The position numbers and the translations under genes are program-made. Below are positions 1 through 8,818 of a DNA stretch of 64,000 nt, one piece after another. Where the stretch lies: positions 944,001 through 1,008,000 of the forward strand of contig NZ_CP054840.1 of assembly GCF_013363755.1 (NCBI RefSeq), in the 5' to 3' direction. The notes below the pieces were generated by a model that was not told the DNA's origin, did not search any database, and saw only the letters and a list, made by a program, of their open reading frames with translations. The DNA comes from Comamonas antarctica (GTDB lineage: Bacteria; Pseudomonadota; Gammaproteobacteria; Burkholderiales; Burkholderiaceae_C). The stretch's first letter is position 1, and every line of letters starts with the position of its first letter.

Positions 1-555
1 CTGCTGCTGATGCTGGCCGTGACCTCGGTGTCGCTGAACCTGGCAACCCAGGTGATGCGGCCCCTGGTGTCGGCGCTTTCGCCGCTTGCTCCCTCGCCAT
101 TCCAGTTGCGCGAGGGCAGCCGCGCGCGGGAGCTGGCCGATCCGCGGCTGGACCGAAGCCAGGCCATTGCGCTGGCCGAGGCCGAGGGCCGGCGCCGCGG
201 CTGGAGCGCTCCGGCTGGGTCCATTTTCTATGCACAGCGCTTCGGCATCTACGGCGTGGCGTTCTTCACGCCGCAAAACGACCGGGATGACGACGGCATC
301 GGCAACGAGGTCCTTTACCTCGACGGCGACACCGGTGCCGTGGTCGGCGACAAGGTGCCGGGCCAGGGCTCCATGGGCGATGTCTTCATGCAGCTCCAGC
401 TGCCGCTGCACTCGGGCCGGATACTGGGCACGCCGGGGCGGGTACTGATGTCGTTCATGGGCGTCTTCGTCGCCGCTTTGAGTGTGACCGGGCTGGTGAT
501 CTGGGTGCGCAAGCGCCGCGCCCGCAGGGTGCGCCAGTTGCGCTTGCAGGCGTAG
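1..555 (+). CDS. PepSY-associated membrane protein (C-terminal part, start outside window)
   Basis: The reading frame is open from the first base, so the N-terminus lies upstream. The visible 184 residues begin in a membrane segment (LLMLAVTSVSLNLA), continue into a soluble PepSY-like region with DGIGNEVLYLDGDTGAVVGD, then HSGRILGTPGR and a last membrane helix (LMSFMGVFVAALSVTGLVIW) followed by a basic tail. This order is typical of PepSY-TM (PiuB-like) inner-membrane proteins, many of which accompany TonB-dependent iron uptake and may reduce ferric siderophores. The family call rests on layout and motif style; the exact function is an inference. Confidence 0.75.
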   Translation: MLLMLAVTSVSLNLATQVMRPLVSALSPLAPSPFQLREGSRARELADPRLDRSQAIALAEAEGRRRGWSAPAGSIFYAQRFGIYGVAFFTPQNDRDDDGIGNEVLYLDGDTGAVVGDKVPGQGSMGDVFMQLQLPLHSGRILGTPGRVLMSFMGVFVAALSVTGLVIWVRKRRARRVRQLRLQA

Positions 556-600
556 CCTGCAGGGCGCCTCGCGCCGCAGGCATGGCGCGCTGGCGCCATG
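555..600 (+). terminator. Two adjacent hairpins after the PepSY gene
   Basis: Directly after the stop codon there are two inverted repeats: GCCTGC (555-560) with GCAGGC (576-581), and CATGGCGC (581-588) with GCGCCATG (593-600) around a GCTG loop. The second is a perfect 8-bp stem. No T-run follows, so it is a terminator-like structure rather than a classical intrinsic terminator. It separates the PepSY gene from the cobalamin riboswitch. Confidence 0.4.
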
Positions 601-621
601 GCGTAAAATCCGCCCCGATCA

Positions 622-833
622 CAGGTGTTCCCTGGCGCTTCGCGCCTGGAATGAAACGGGAAGCAGGTGCGTGGCTCCGCCACCAGTCCTGCACTGCACC
701 CGCAACGGTAATCAGAGAGTCCGGATGCAAGCCCTTCCACACGGAAGCGGCGGCCACTGCGCAAGCGGGAAGGCGTATCCGGGCTTCGCCCCTGGAATGG
801 CGAGCTCTGCGAGTCCGGAGACCGGCCTGGTGT
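622..833 (+). promoter_or_regulatory. Cobalamin (AdoCbl) riboswitch ahead of the cob operon
   Basis: The conserved cobalamin-riboswitch blocks are visible in order: GGGAAGCAGGTGCG (658-671), the CCCGCAACGGTAATC core near 699-713, AGTCCGGATGCAAGC (718-732), CCACTG (754-759), GGGAAGGC (767-774), and the closing box GCGAGTCCGGAGACCGGCC near 809-827. This RNA binds adenosylcobalamin and lowers expression of B12 synthesis or transport genes. The gene set just downstream is cobalamin synthesis, which fits feedback control. About 225 bases (836-1060) lie between the aptamer and the chosen cobG start; they hold GC-rich self-complementary sequence that may be the expression platform, and I see no convincing gene there. 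Confidence 0.9.
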
Positions 834-1060
834 GAACAAGGCGCAGCGGGAGTGCAGCGGCCTGGTGGATGGCTGCGCCCGCAGCCGCCCGGCCTGTCCC
901 ACCCCTCTGCACGACGCATTCATCCGGCCCGGGAATCGGCCGGACTGACCATGGATTGGCATGCAGCAAGCAACGCGCTATCTGTCCGCGAGGGCAGGGG
1001 AAAGCCGCACCCGCGGCGGGCTGCCGCATGGCTTGGCGCAGCCATCGCGGGCACGCTCCC

Positions 1061-2281
1061 ATGGCTGATCCGATCCAGGTGCAGGGCTGGTGCCCGACCG
1101 CATGGCAGCCGATGCGCGCGCAGGACGGCTGGATATTGCGCGTGCGCCCGCATTGCGCGGCGATCAGCGCGGCGCAGTGGCGCGTGCTGGCGCAGCTGGC
1201 GCTGGCGCATGCCCATCCCGCAATCGAACTGACGCGGCTGGGCAATGTGCAGCTGCGCGGCGTGGACGAGGCGCAGGTGCATGCCTTGCGCCGGCATCTG
1301 ATCGAGGCCGCACTGGTGCCGGCCGATGCCGATGCGGATCTCGCGCCTGCGGTGCATTGCACGCCGCTGTACCAGGCGGGCGATGCGACCCACGCCTTGG
1401 CGCGGCAGTTGTCCGCAGCGGTCCTCGCCTGCCTGAACCCGCAGGCGCTGGCGCGCCAGCGCCTGGCGGCGCTGCCCAGCAAGTTCGGCCTGCTGGTCGA
1501 TGACCCGGCGCGGCGCATGCGCGCCATCGGTGCGGACCTGCAGCTGTGGGTGGCCGACGGTGGCTATGGACTGGCGCTGGCCGATGCGGCGCATTGGCAT
1601 GGTTTTGCGTCTGCCGATGCGGCCGTGGACGCCGCGATGGGGATCGCGCTCTGGTTTGCGCGTGAACGGGCGGGCTTGGCGCCCGCGCCCACGCGCCTGC
1701 GCGGCCTGCCCGCGCATCGCGCGCCGCCATTGCCGCCCGCGCAGCCATGGTCCATCCGCCCGGCCGAGCCGCTTGGCCCCGGCCCGCTGCCAGGCCATGG
1801 CACGCTGATCGGCGCGCCGCTGGGCCGCATCGATGCCGCGGCTTTGCTGGCACTGGCAACGCAGTTGTCGCCGGCTGCCGAGATCCGCGTCACGCCCTGG
1901 CGCTCGCTGCTGCTTGAAGGCGAAGCGCCGCCCGCGCTCGACGCCGTGCACTGGATCATCGAACCCGCCGACGCGCGCCTGCGGGTGTCCGCCTGCACCG
2001 GCGCGCCGCGCTGCGCCCAGGGCCATGTGCCGGCGCAGACGCTGGCGCTGGCGCTGGCCGGCGCAGTGCCGCCGCACCGGCATCTGCATGTGAGCGGCTG
2101 CGCCAAGTGCTGTGCGCTGTCGGCCGATGCCGCCGCGGTGGTGGTGGCAAGCCGCGGCGCCACGGGCCAGCCGCTGCTGCATATCTGCCGCGCCGATGCC
2201 CCCGGCACCCCGATTCACTCCCTGGCTGCAACCGAGGCGCCAGCACAGATAACAAGACGGCTACATGACCTATACCTATGA
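1061..2281 (+). CDS. cobG: Precorrin-3B synthase CobG
   Basis: CobG is the O2-using monooxygenase that makes precorrin-3B and marks the aerobic cobalamin route. The 406-residue protein has the sirohaem and 4Fe-4S binding pattern of the nitrite/sulfite reductase fold near its C-terminus: CTGAPRC followed about 35 residues later by GCAKC. The N-terminal half contains a ferredoxin-like segment (LTRLGNVQLRGV). I chose the ATG at 1061 because the protein then starts MADPIQVQGWCPTAW, matching the family's beginning; the frame is open back to 869 but the extra residues look non-coding. It lies first behind the cobalamin riboswitch and overlaps cobH by 17 bases. Confidence 0.88.
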   Translation: MADPIQVQGWCPTAWQPMRAQDGWILRVRPHCAAISAAQWRVLAQLALAHAHPAIELTRLGNVQLRGVDEAQVHALRRHLIEAALVPADADADLAPAVHCTPLYQAGDATHALARQLSAAVLACLNPQALARQRLAALPSKFGLLVDDPARRMRAIGADLQLWVADGGYGLALADAAHWHGFASADAAVDAAMGIALWFARERAGLAPAPTRLRGLPAHRAPPLPPAQPWSIRPAEPLGPGPLPGHGTLIGAPLGRIDAAALLALATQLSPAAEIRVTPWRSLLLEGEAPPALDAVHWIIEPADARLRVSACTGAPRCAQGHVPAQTLALALAGAVPPHRHLHVSGCAKCCALSADAAAVVVASRGATGQPLLHICRADAPGTPIHSLAATEAPAQITRRLHDLYL

Positions 2282-2894
2282 AAAGCACGGGGACGAGATC
2301 TACCGGCAATCCTTCAGCATCATCCGCCGCGAGGCCGATCTGGCGCGTTTCACGCCGCTCGAGGAGCGCGTTGCCTGCCGCATGATCCATGCCGCGGGCA
2401 TGGTGGAGCTCGCCGCGCACATCCATTTCTCGCCCGACTTCGCCCAGGCCGCCGAAGCCGCGCTGCAGCGCGGCGCGCCCATCCTGTGCGATGCGCGCAT
2501 GGTCAGCGAAGGCATCACGCGCAAGCGCCTGCCGGCCGACAACGCCATCGTCTGCACCCTGAACGACGCGCGGGTACCGGCACTCGCAGCGGAAATGGGC
2601 AACACGCGCAGCGCCGCGGCGCTGGAGCTGTGGCGCGCGCATCTCGATGGCGCGGTAGTGGCCATCGGCAACGCGCCCACGGCCTTGTTCCATCTGCTGA
2701 ACATGCTCGAGGATCCGGCCTGCCCGCGCCCCGCGGCCATCATCGGCTGCCCGGTAGGTTTCGTCGGCGCGGCCGAGTCCAAGGACGCGCTGCGTGCCTG
2801 GGGGAGGATTCCGTTTGCCATCGTGCAGGGCCGGCTGGGCGGCTCGGCCATCACCGTGGCCGCGGTCAACGCGCTGGCCACGCCGGTCGAATGA
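2265..2894 (+). CDS. cobH: Precorrin-8X methylmutase CobH
   Basis: CobH moves the methyl group from C11 to C12 and turns precorrin-8X into hydrogenobyrinic acid. The 209-residue length fits the family. The catalytic histidine sits in RMIHAAGMVE (about residues 43-52), and the family blocks GAPILCDARMVSEGI, IGNAPTALFHLL and GCPVGFVGAAESK are all present. The start overlaps the end of cobG, indicating translational coupling, and cobI follows after 10 bases. Confidence 0.95.
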   Translation: MTYTYEKHGDEIYRQSFSIIRREADLARFTPLEERVACRMIHAAGMVELAAHIHFSPDFAQAAEAALQRGAPILCDARMVSEGITRKRLPADNAIVCTLNDARVPALAAEMGNTRSAAALELWRAHLDGAVVAIGNAPTALFHLLNMLEDPACPRPAAIIGCPVGFVGAAESKDALRAWGRIPFAIVQGRLGGSAITVAAVNALATPVE

Positions 2895-2904
2895 AGGGCC
2901 GCCA

Positions 2905-3645
2905 ATGAACCGCGGGAAGATCATCTGCGTCGGGCTGGGCCCGGGCGATCCGGAACTGATGAGCGTGAAGGCCGACCGCCTGCTGCGCAGCGCGCGCCAT
3001 GTGGCGTATTTCCGCAAGCGCGGCCACCCGGGCAAGGCGCGCTCGCTGGTCAATGGCATGCTGCATGCCGAGGTGACCGAGTACCCGATGGAGTACCCGC
3101 TCACGACCGAGATTGCGCACGACGACCCGCGCTACATCGCGCAGCTGTCGGATTTCTATCTCGACTGGCAGGCGCGCCTGACCGAGCTCACGCGCAGCGA
3201 GGACGTGATCGTGCTGTGCGAGGGCGATCCGTTTCTCTACGGCTCGTTCATGCACCTCTACGTGCGCCTGCGCCAGGCGGGCCAGGTGCCGGTCGAGGTG
3301 CTGGCCGGCATTCCCGGCATGGTCGGCTGCTGGCATGCGACGGGCATTCCCATCACCTGGGGCGACGATGTGCTGAGCGTGCTGCCCGCGACGCTGCCCG
3401 ATGCGCCGCTGCGCGAGCACATGGCGCGCTCCGATGCGCTGGTCATCATGAAGGTGGGCCGGCACCTGGGCCGCATCCGCGCGCTGCTGGCGCAGCAGGG
3501 CAAGCTCGACCAGGGCTGGCTGGTGATCAACGGCACCATGGCCGACCAGCAGGTCATGCCCTTGCGCGACGCGCCCGAGCGCTGCCCGTATTTTTCCATC
3601 GTGATCGTGCACGGCCAGGGCCGCCGCCCGGCCAATGACATGTGA
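2905..3645 (+). CDS. cobI: Precorrin-2 C20-methyltransferase CobI
   Basis: This SAM-dependent enzyme methylates C20 of precorrin-2 to give precorrin-3A. The 246-residue protein opens with the tetrapyrrole-methylase glycine motif VGLGPGDPELMSVKA, has the CEGDPFLYGSF motif near residue 105 and VLAGIPGMVGCW near residue 131, all typical of CobI/CbiL. The ATG at 2905 was chosen since the glycine motif then falls at residues 9-14; the frame is open upstream to 2794 but only as overlap with cobH. It overlaps no gene and is followed 10 bases later by cobJ. Confidence 0.95.
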   Translation: MNRGKIICVGLGPGDPELMSVKADRLLRSARHVAYFRKRGHPGKARSLVNGMLHAEVTEYPMEYPLTTEIAHDDPRYIAQLSDFYLDWQARLTELTRSEDVIVLCEGDPFLYGSFMHLYVRLRQAGQVPVEVLAGIPGMVGCWHATGIPITWGDDVLSVLPATLPDAPLREHMARSDALVIMKVGRHLGRIRALLAQQGKLDQGWLVINGTMADQQVMPLRDAPERCPYFSIVIVHGQGRRPANDM

Positions 3646-3655
3646 GGGGCAGCGC

Positions 3656-4429
3656 ATGAACGCCTCCACTCCACTGCCGGGCCGCCTGTCGGTGGTCGGC
3701 CTGGGCCCGGGCAGCGATGCGCTCGTGACCGACCAGGTGCGCGCCACGATTGCCGCGGCCAGCGATGCGTTTGGCTATTTCCCGTACATCGAGCGGCTGC
3801 AGGGCCTGGGCCATCTGCAGCTGCATGCCAGCGACAACCGCGAGGAACTGGCGCGCGCGCGCCAGGCGCTGGAGCTGGCCGCGCAGGGGCGCCAGGTGCT
3901 GATGCTGTCGTCGGGCGACCCGGGCGTGTTCGCGATGGCCAGCGCGGTGTTCGAGGCGCTCGACGGGGCCACGCCCGAGCAGGCGCAGCGCTGGGCCGCG
4001 GTGGACGTCGAGGTGCAGCCCGGCATCACCGCCATGCTCGCCGCGGCCGCGCGCCTGGGCGCGCCGCTGGGCCATGACTTCTGCTGCATCAACCTGTCCG
4101 ACAATCTCAAGCCCGCGGCCGTGATCGAGCGCCGCATCCGGCTGGCGGCGCAGGCGGATTTCGCCATGGCGTTCTACAACCCGTGTTCGACATCGCGGCC
4201 CGAAGGCTTCGCGCGCGCGCTGCGGGTCTTGAGGGAGGAATGCGAGCCCGCGCGATTGATCTGCCTGGCGCGCAATGTGAGCCGCCCCGACGAGACGCTG
4301 CGGGTCGTGGCGCTGGCCGAGGCCACGGCGGACATGGCCGACATGCGCACCCTGGTCATTGTCGGCAACCGGCTCACGCGCCAGGTGGGCCGGCATGTCT
4401 ACACGCCGCGCAGCTATCCCCATGCATGA
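3656..4429 (+). CDS. cobJ: Precorrin-3B C17-methyltransferase CobJ
   Basis: CobJ methylates C17 and drives ring contraction of precorrin-3B to precorrin-4. The 257-residue protein carries the SAM-site motif VVGLGPGSDALVT at the N-terminus, LMLSSGDPGVFAMAS (about 82-96), VQPGITAMLAAAARLGAPLGHDF and the C-terminal AFYNPCSTSR and IVGN blocks of the CobJ/CbiH family. The ATG at 3656 follows a GAGGGG ribosome-binding site; an upstream in-frame ATG at 3635 would overlap cobI and lacks one. The stop is four bases from the end of the convergent cobK. Confidence 0.95.
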   Translation: MNASTPLPGRLSVVGLGPGSDALVTDQVRATIAAASDAFGYFPYIERLQGLGHLQLHASDNREELARARQALELAAQGRQVLMLSSGDPGVFAMASAVFEALDGATPEQAQRWAAVDVEVQPGITAMLAAAARLGAPLGHDFCCINLSDNLKPAAVIERRIRLAAQADFAMAFYNPCSTSRPEGFARALRVLREECEPARLICLARNVSRPDETLRVVALAEATADMADMRTLVIVGNRLTRQVGRHVYTPRSYPHA

Positions 4430-4433
4430 GCCC

Positions 4434-5180
4434 TCAATGCTGGCTGGCGAGCCACTCCACGGCCTGCTGCGGCGTTTCGCAGCGCCGGCGCGGGGGCAGC
4501 TGCGGACGGTCCACCATGAGCACCGGAATGCCCAGTTCGCGCGCGGCCTCGATCTTGGCGTAGGTGTCCGCACCGCCGGCGTTCTTGCTCACGATGCAGT
4601 CGATGGCGTGGCGCTGCAGCAGCGTGCGTTCATCGGCCAGCGCAAACGGGCCGCGCGCAATCAGCAGCTCGCAGCGCGTCGCCGGCAGCGGCAGGGGCTC
4701 ACCGGTCTGATCGATGACGCGCAGCACGAAGTGGTGCCGGGCAGCCTGCGGCGCAAATGCCGCGAGCTGCTTGCGGCCGATGGCCAGGAACACACGCTGC
4801 CAGTTTGGGGTCAGCGCCTCGGCGGCTGCGGCCATGTCGGCCACATGCCGCCATTGGTCGCCGGGCCGGGCCTGCCAGGCCGGGCGCTCCATGGCCAGCA
4901 GGGGGATGTCCAGCGCGGCGCAGGCACTGATCGCGTTGCGGCTCATCTGCGCGGCAAAGGGATGGGTGGCGTCGATCACCTGGGTGACGCGCTGCTCGCG
5001 CAGGTATTGCATCAGGCCCGCGACGCCGCCAAAGCCGCCGACGCGCGTGGGCAGCGGCGAGACGCGCCGCGTCTGCGTCACGCCCGCGTACGAGTAGGTC
5101 GCTGGCACGGCTGCGGCGTGCAGCGCGCTGGCGAGAACATGGGCATCGAGCGTGCCGCCTAAAAGGAGAACCTGGGTCAT
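4434..5180 (-). CDS. cobK: Precorrin-6A reductase CobK
   Basis: CobK reduces precorrin-6A to precorrin-6B with NADPH. The 248 residues start [20 protein letters not shown] and include VIDATHPFAAQMSRNA, the family signature, and a C-terminal CIVSKNAGGADTYAKIEAARELGIPV block. It is the only gene of this cluster on the minus strand, placed convergent to cobJ and divergent from cobL. Its start codon shares the four bases CATG (5178-5181) with the cobL start, so each gene's ribosome-binding region lies inside the other gene. A start ten codons further upstream is possible but would sit deeper within cobL. Confidence 0.93.
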   Translation of the reverse strand: MTQVLLLGGTLDAHVLASALHAAAVPATYSYAGVTQTRRVSPLPTRVGGFGGVAGLMQYLREQRVTQVIDATHPFAAQMSRNAISACAALDIPLLAMERPAWQARPGDQWRHVADMAAAAEALTPNWQRVFLAIGRKQLAAFAPQAARHHFVLRVIDQTGEPLPLPATRCELLIARGPFALADERTLLQRHAIDCIVSKNAGGADTYAKIEAARELGIPVLMVDRPQLPPRRRCETPQQAVEWLASQH

Positions 5181-6372
5181 GGCCAATCCGTGGCTTTCAA
5201 TCATTGGCATCCATCCGTCGGGCCTGGACGCGCTGAGCGCGGCGGCCAGGCGCGATCTGCAGGAGGCCGGCGTGGTGTTCGGCAGCCCGCGCCACCTCGA
5301 ACTCGCGCAGGTCGGCGCGCGCGGCCAATTGTGGCCCGTGCCGTTCAGCGTCGCGCCGGTGCTGGCGCTGCGCCATCAGGCGCGTGTCGCGGTGCTGGTG
5401 TCGGGCGATCCGTTTCATTTTGGCGCGGGCTCCTCGCTGGCGCGGCATCTGCAGGCCGGCGAATGGCGCAACCATCCGCAGCCGTCGACATTCTCGTGGA
5501 TTGCGGGCACGCTGGGCTGGCCGCAGGAGCAAATCCATTGCCTCGGGCTGCATGCGCGCAGCTTCCACACGCTGACGCCGCTGCTGGCCGACGGCCAGCG
5601 CTTCATCTGCCTGCTGCGCGATGGCGCCGCGGCGCAGCACATTGCCGCCTGGCTGCAGCAGCAGGGCTGGGGCGTGAGCCCGATGTGGCTGGTGTCGCAC
5701 GCCGGCAGCGAGGACCAGGCGATGCGCGCGGGTACGGCCGAGGCACTCGCCGCGGGCCTGATCGACGCGCCCGCCCCGGCACCCGTGGCTGCCGCCTTCG
5801 AGGCGCGTGGCGGCACGGGCTTCGTGCAGGTGCCGGGCCGCGGCATCGACAGCTTCGTGCATGACGGCCAGATCACCAAGGGCCCGGTGCGTGCGATGAC
5901 GCTGGCCGCGCTCGCACCGCGCACCGGCGAACGCTTGTGGGACCTGGGCGCAGGCTCGGGTTCGGTGGCCGTCGAATGGTGTCTTGCAGGCGGCACGGCG
6001 GTCTGCGTGGAGCAGCATGCGGCGCGCGCCGCCCACATTGCCGAGAATGCCGCGCGCCATGCGCTCGACCTGCAGGTGCTGCAAGGCGATTCGCTGGCGC
6101 TGCTCGAGACGCTGGCGCCCGCGCCGCAGGCGGTTTTCGTCGGCGGCGGCTTCGATCGCCGCCTGTTCGATGCGCTGCGCATGCGCCTGCGGGCACCCTG
6201 GCGCCTGGTGGTCAATGCCGTGGCGCTCGAGACGCAGGCACTGCTGATGGAATTGCACCGTGAACGGGGCGGGCAACTGCTGCAGCTGCAGTGGAGCGAA
6301 GCCCAGCCGCTGGGCCGCATGCAGTCATGGCACGCGGCGCGGCCCGTGGTGCAGTGGGTGTGGCAGGCATGA
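5179..6372 (+). CDS. cobL: Precorrin-6Y C5,15-methyltransferase (decarboxylating) CobL
   Basis: CobL methylates C5 and C15 and decarboxylates precorrin-6B to precorrin-8X. The 397-residue protein is the usual fusion of an N-terminal CbiE-like tetrapyrrole methylase ([34 protein letters not shown]) with a C-terminal CbiT-like class I methyltransferase whose SAM loop [15 protein letters not shown] lies near residues 252-266. The ribosome-binding site AAAAGGAGAA (5161-5170) is within cobK on the other strand. The stop overlaps the cobE start in ATGA. Confidence 0.95.
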   Translation: MANPWLSIIGIHPSGLDALSAAARRDLQEAGVVFGSPRHLELAQVGARGQLWPVPFSVAPVLALRHQARVAVLVSGDPFHFGAGSSLARHLQAGEWRNHPQPSTFSWIAGTLGWPQEQIHCLGLHARSFHTLTPLLADGQRFICLLRDGAAAQHIAAWLQQQGWGVSPMWLVSHAGSEDQAMRAGTAEALAAGLIDAPAPAPVAAAFEARGGTGFVQVPGRGIDSFVHDGQITKGPVRAMTLAALAPRTGERLWDLGAGSGSVAVEWCLAGGTAVCVEQHAARAAHIAENAARHALDLQVLQGDSLALLETLAPAPQAVFVGGGFDRRLFDALRMRLRAPWRLVVNAVALETQALLMELHRERGGQLLQLQWSEAQPLGRMQSWHAARPVVQWVWQA

Positions 6373-6824
6373 CCGTGGGCACAGGGCCGTTCTTTGCCGG
6401 CTGGGGCTTTCGCGCTGCTGCGCAGCCGCAATCGTTTGCCAGTTGCTGGGAACAGGCCTGTGCACAGCTCGCGCCCGGCGAGTGGCGCTTTGCCGTGCTG
6501 GCGTCGCGACTGCAGACCCCGGCCTGGGAAGCCTTCCAGGCCTGGTCGCGCGCGGCGATGCCGCAGGCCCCATGCCAGGCCTGGCCCGAAAGCGCCATTG
6601 CACGCATCGATACGGCGTCGTCGTCGCCCCGGCTGGTGGCGCGCTTTGCCACCGGCAGCGTCTGCGAGGCGCTGGCCCTGCATGCGGCACGCGCGCAAGG
6701 CGGCGCGCGAGCCAGCCTGCTGCTGCAGCGCATCGTCTCCGCCGACCGGCAGGCGACGCTGGCCGTCGCGGCGGCGGTCGCCGCCACGCGGGCGCAATCT
6801 TTGGAAACAGGAGATCTTCCGTGA
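6369..6824 (+). CDS. cobE: Cobalamin biosynthesis protein CobE (CbiG C-terminal-like)
   Basis: A small protein of 151 residues starting [18 protein letters not shown], the glycine-rich opening seen in CobE and in the C-terminal domain of CbiG. The later [17 protein letters not shown] segment (S-V-x-E-A) also fits this family. CobE is needed for aerobic cobalamin synthesis in pseudomonads, but its exact role is unsettled. The start overlaps the cobL stop (ATGA) and the end overlaps the cobM start (GTGA), so it is translated as part of the operon. Confidence 0.85.
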   Translation: MTVGTGPFFAGWGFRAAAQPQSFASCWEQACAQLAPGEWRFAVLASRLQTPAWEAFQAWSRAAMPQAPCQAWPESAIARIDTASSSPRLVARFATGSVCEALALHAARAQGGARASLLLQRIVSADRQATLAVAAAVAATRAQSLETGDLP

Positions 6825-7615
6825 CAGTTCACTTCATTGGCGCCGGCCCGGGCGCTGCCGACCTCATCACCGTGCGCGGCCGCGATCTGCTGGCTGCGAG
6901 CCCGGTCTGCCTCTATGCGGGTTCGCTGGTACCCACCGAGCTGCTCGCGCATTGTCCGCCGGGCGTGCATCTGGTCAACACCGCGCCGCTGTCGCTCGAA
7001 GACATCGTCGCCGAGATGCGCGCCGCGCACGCGCAGGGCCAGGATGTGGCGCGGCTGCATTCGGGCGACCTGAGCATCTGGTCGGCAATGGGCGAGCAGC
7101 TGCGCTGCCTGCGCGAACTGGGCATTCCCTACAGCGTGACGCCTGGCGTGCCCGCGTTCAGCGCGGCCGCGGCGGCGCTCGAAGCCGAACTCACGCTGCC
7201 CGGCTCGTGCCAGTCGGTGGTGCTCACGCGCACCTCGGGCCGGGCGTCAAGCATGCCCAGCGGCGAGACCCTGGCCGCGTTCGCGGCCACGGGCGCGGTG
7301 CTGGCCATCCATCTGTCCGTGCATGTGGCCGAGCAGGTGCAAGCCGAGCTGCTCGCGCATTACGGCGCCGACTGCCCCGCGGCCATCGTGTGGCGCGCCT
7401 CCTGGCCCGATGAACTGGTGGTGCGCACGCGCGTGGGCGGCATTGCCGCGGCCGCGCAGGCCAATGCGCTGCAGCGCAGCGCCTTGATCCTGGTCGGGCG
7501 CACGCTGAGCCAGCAGGACTTCGGGCTGAGCCGGCTCTATGCCAACGACTACGACCGGCGCTACCGTCCGCGCGGCGACGAGCCGCGCTTTCCCGCTGGG
7601 CAGGAAGGCGGCTGA
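6821..7615 (+). CDS. cobM: Precorrin-4 C11-methyltransferase CobM
   Basis: CobM adds the C11 methyl group to precorrin-4, giving precorrin-5. The 264 residues begin [24 protein letters not shown] and contain [37 protein letters not shown] and [23 protein letters not shown], all characteristic of CobM/CbiF. I use the GTG at 6821 because it overlaps the cobE stop and follows AACAGGAGA; an ATG start upstream would run far into cobL. The stop TGA shares a base with the cobF ATG. Confidence 0.95.
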   Translation: MTVHFIGAGPGAADLITVRGRDLLAASPVCLYAGSLVPTELLAHCPPGVHLVNTAPLSLEDIVAEMRAAHAQGQDVARLHSGDLSIWSAMGEQLRCLRELGIPYSVTPGVPAFSAAAAALEAELTLPGSCQSVVLTRTSGRASSMPSGETLAAFAATGAVLAIHLSVHVAEQVQAELLAHYGADCPAAIVWRASWPDELVVRTRVGGIAAAAQANALQRSALILVGRTLSQQDFGLSRLYANDYDRRYRPRGDEPRFPAGQEGG

Positions 7616-8376
7616 TGCTGGAACTGTTTCTGGTTGGCATAGGCACCGGCAACCCCGACCACCTCACGCGCGAAGCCGAGCACGCGATCCGCGGCGCCGA
7701 TCTGGTGCTGCTGCCGCACAAGGAGGGCGACAAGGCCGAGCTGGCGCAGGTGCGGCTGGCGCTGCTGGAGCAGCTGGCGGTGGGCGACGAGCGCATTGCG
7801 CATTTCGACATGCCGCAGCGGCGCCAGCAGGGCGACGATTACGGCCGGCAGGTCGATGAGTGGCACGACGCGATTGCGCAGCGCTGGCAGGCCAGCCTGG
7901 CCACGCATCTGCCGTCCGGCAGCGGCCGCGTGGCGCTGCTGGTCTGGGGCGATCCGGCGCTCTACGACAGCACGCTGCGCATTGCCGCGCGCCTGGGCCT
8001 GGCGCCGCAGCAGGTGCGCGTGGTGCCCGGCATCACCTCGCTCCAGGTGCTGTGCAGCGCACATGGCATTGCGCTCAACGACATCGGCGCGCCGTTCCTG
8101 GTGACCACCGGCCGCCAGCTGCGCGAGCAGGGCTGGCCCGCGGGCGTCGATACGCTGGTGGTGATGCTCGATGGCCAGCGCAGCTATGAACAGGTCAGCG
8201 AGCCGGATGCGGAGATCTTCTGGGGCGCCTACCTGGGCATGCCGCAGCAGCTATTGCTGCATGGCCGGCTGGCCGATGTCGCCGCCGAGATCAGCGCGCG
8301 CCGCGCCGAGGCGCGCCAGGCGCATGGCTGGATCATGGATATCTATCTGCTGCGCCGGCCTGGCATGTCGGCCTGA
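7615..8376 (+). CDS. cobF: Precorrin-6A synthase (deacetylating) CobF
   Basis: CobF methylates C1 and removes the acetyl group of precorrin-5 to form precorrin-6A, a step specific to the aerobic route. The 253 residues start [21 protein letters not shown], with VLLPHKEGDKAELAQVR, LLVWGDPALYDSTLRIA and VVPGITSLQVLCSAHGIALNDIG, the usual CobF signatures. It is the last gene of the operon here, overlapping cobM by one base. No cobN, cobS or cobT is seen in the window, so cobalt insertion and later steps must be encoded elsewhere. Confidence 0.95.
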   Translation: MLELFLVGIGTGNPDHLTREAEHAIRGADLVLLPHKEGDKAELAQVRLALLEQLAVGDERIAHFDMPQRRQQGDDYGRQVDEWHDAIAQRWQASLATHLPSGSGRVALLVWGDPALYDSTLRIAARLGLAPQQVRVVPGITSLQVLCSAHGIALNDIGAPFLVTTGRQLREQGWPAGVDTLVVMLDGQRSYEQVSEPDAEIFWGAYLGMPQQLLLHGRLADVAAEISARRAEARQAHGWIMDIYLLRRPGMSA

Positions 8377-8403
8377 ACGCTTGCGCCTCCACGCAGCCTT
8401 GCT

Positions 8404-8694
8404 TCAACCCCGGCGCCCGGCGTACGCGCTGAGCCCATAAAGCGCCAGGCAGAAAACCGTGCCGAGTCCTGCCGCGGTCACGAGCGTCACCTTCAGTGCG
8501 GGCGCGAAACCCAGGGCGTACCACGCAATGGCCCCGCCCAGCGGCAGGCTCGCGGCGCAGGCAATGCCGGCCATCAACAGGACGAAGCCATTGGCCCCGT
8601 TGATACGGCGTTCGATGGCGTTGTATTCCATCCAGGTGGCGGTGGCCATGACCACGGCCAGCGCACCCGCCCAAAGTATCCAGTAGATCAGCAT
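8404..8694 (-). CDS. Small three-helix membrane protein of unknown function
   Basis: A 96-residue protein starting MLIYWILWAGALAVVMATATW, with hydrophobic segments near residues 3-20, 38-60 and 67-90 separated by a short charged loop (MEYNAIERRING). It ends in AYAGRRG. No family motif is recognised. It is convergent with cobF (28 bases apart) and divergent from the sensor kinase gene, so it is probably transcribed alone. I chose this start because upstream residues are arginine- and proline-rich and do not look coding. Confidence 0.6.
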   Translation of the reverse strand: MLIYWILWAGALAVVMATATWMEYNAIERRINGANGFVLLMAGIACAASLPLGGAIAWYALGFAPALKVTLVTAAGLGTVFCLALYGLSAYAGRRG

Positions 8695-8818
8695 GGGCTC
8701 GATTCTAGGGGGACGGACAGGTCCCGACCTACGCGAAAGCGTTGCGGCAGCCGCTACCATCCGTGGATAATTCGCTGCGTTGCCACTCCCGTCCGTTACC
8801 CGCCTTTCAGGAAACTGC

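Noticed and set aside
869..1060. Longer CobG starting at 869
   Set aside because: The extra 64 residues are Pro/Ala/Arg-rich, resemble the riboswitch leader and do not match the family start; the ATG at 1061 fits better.
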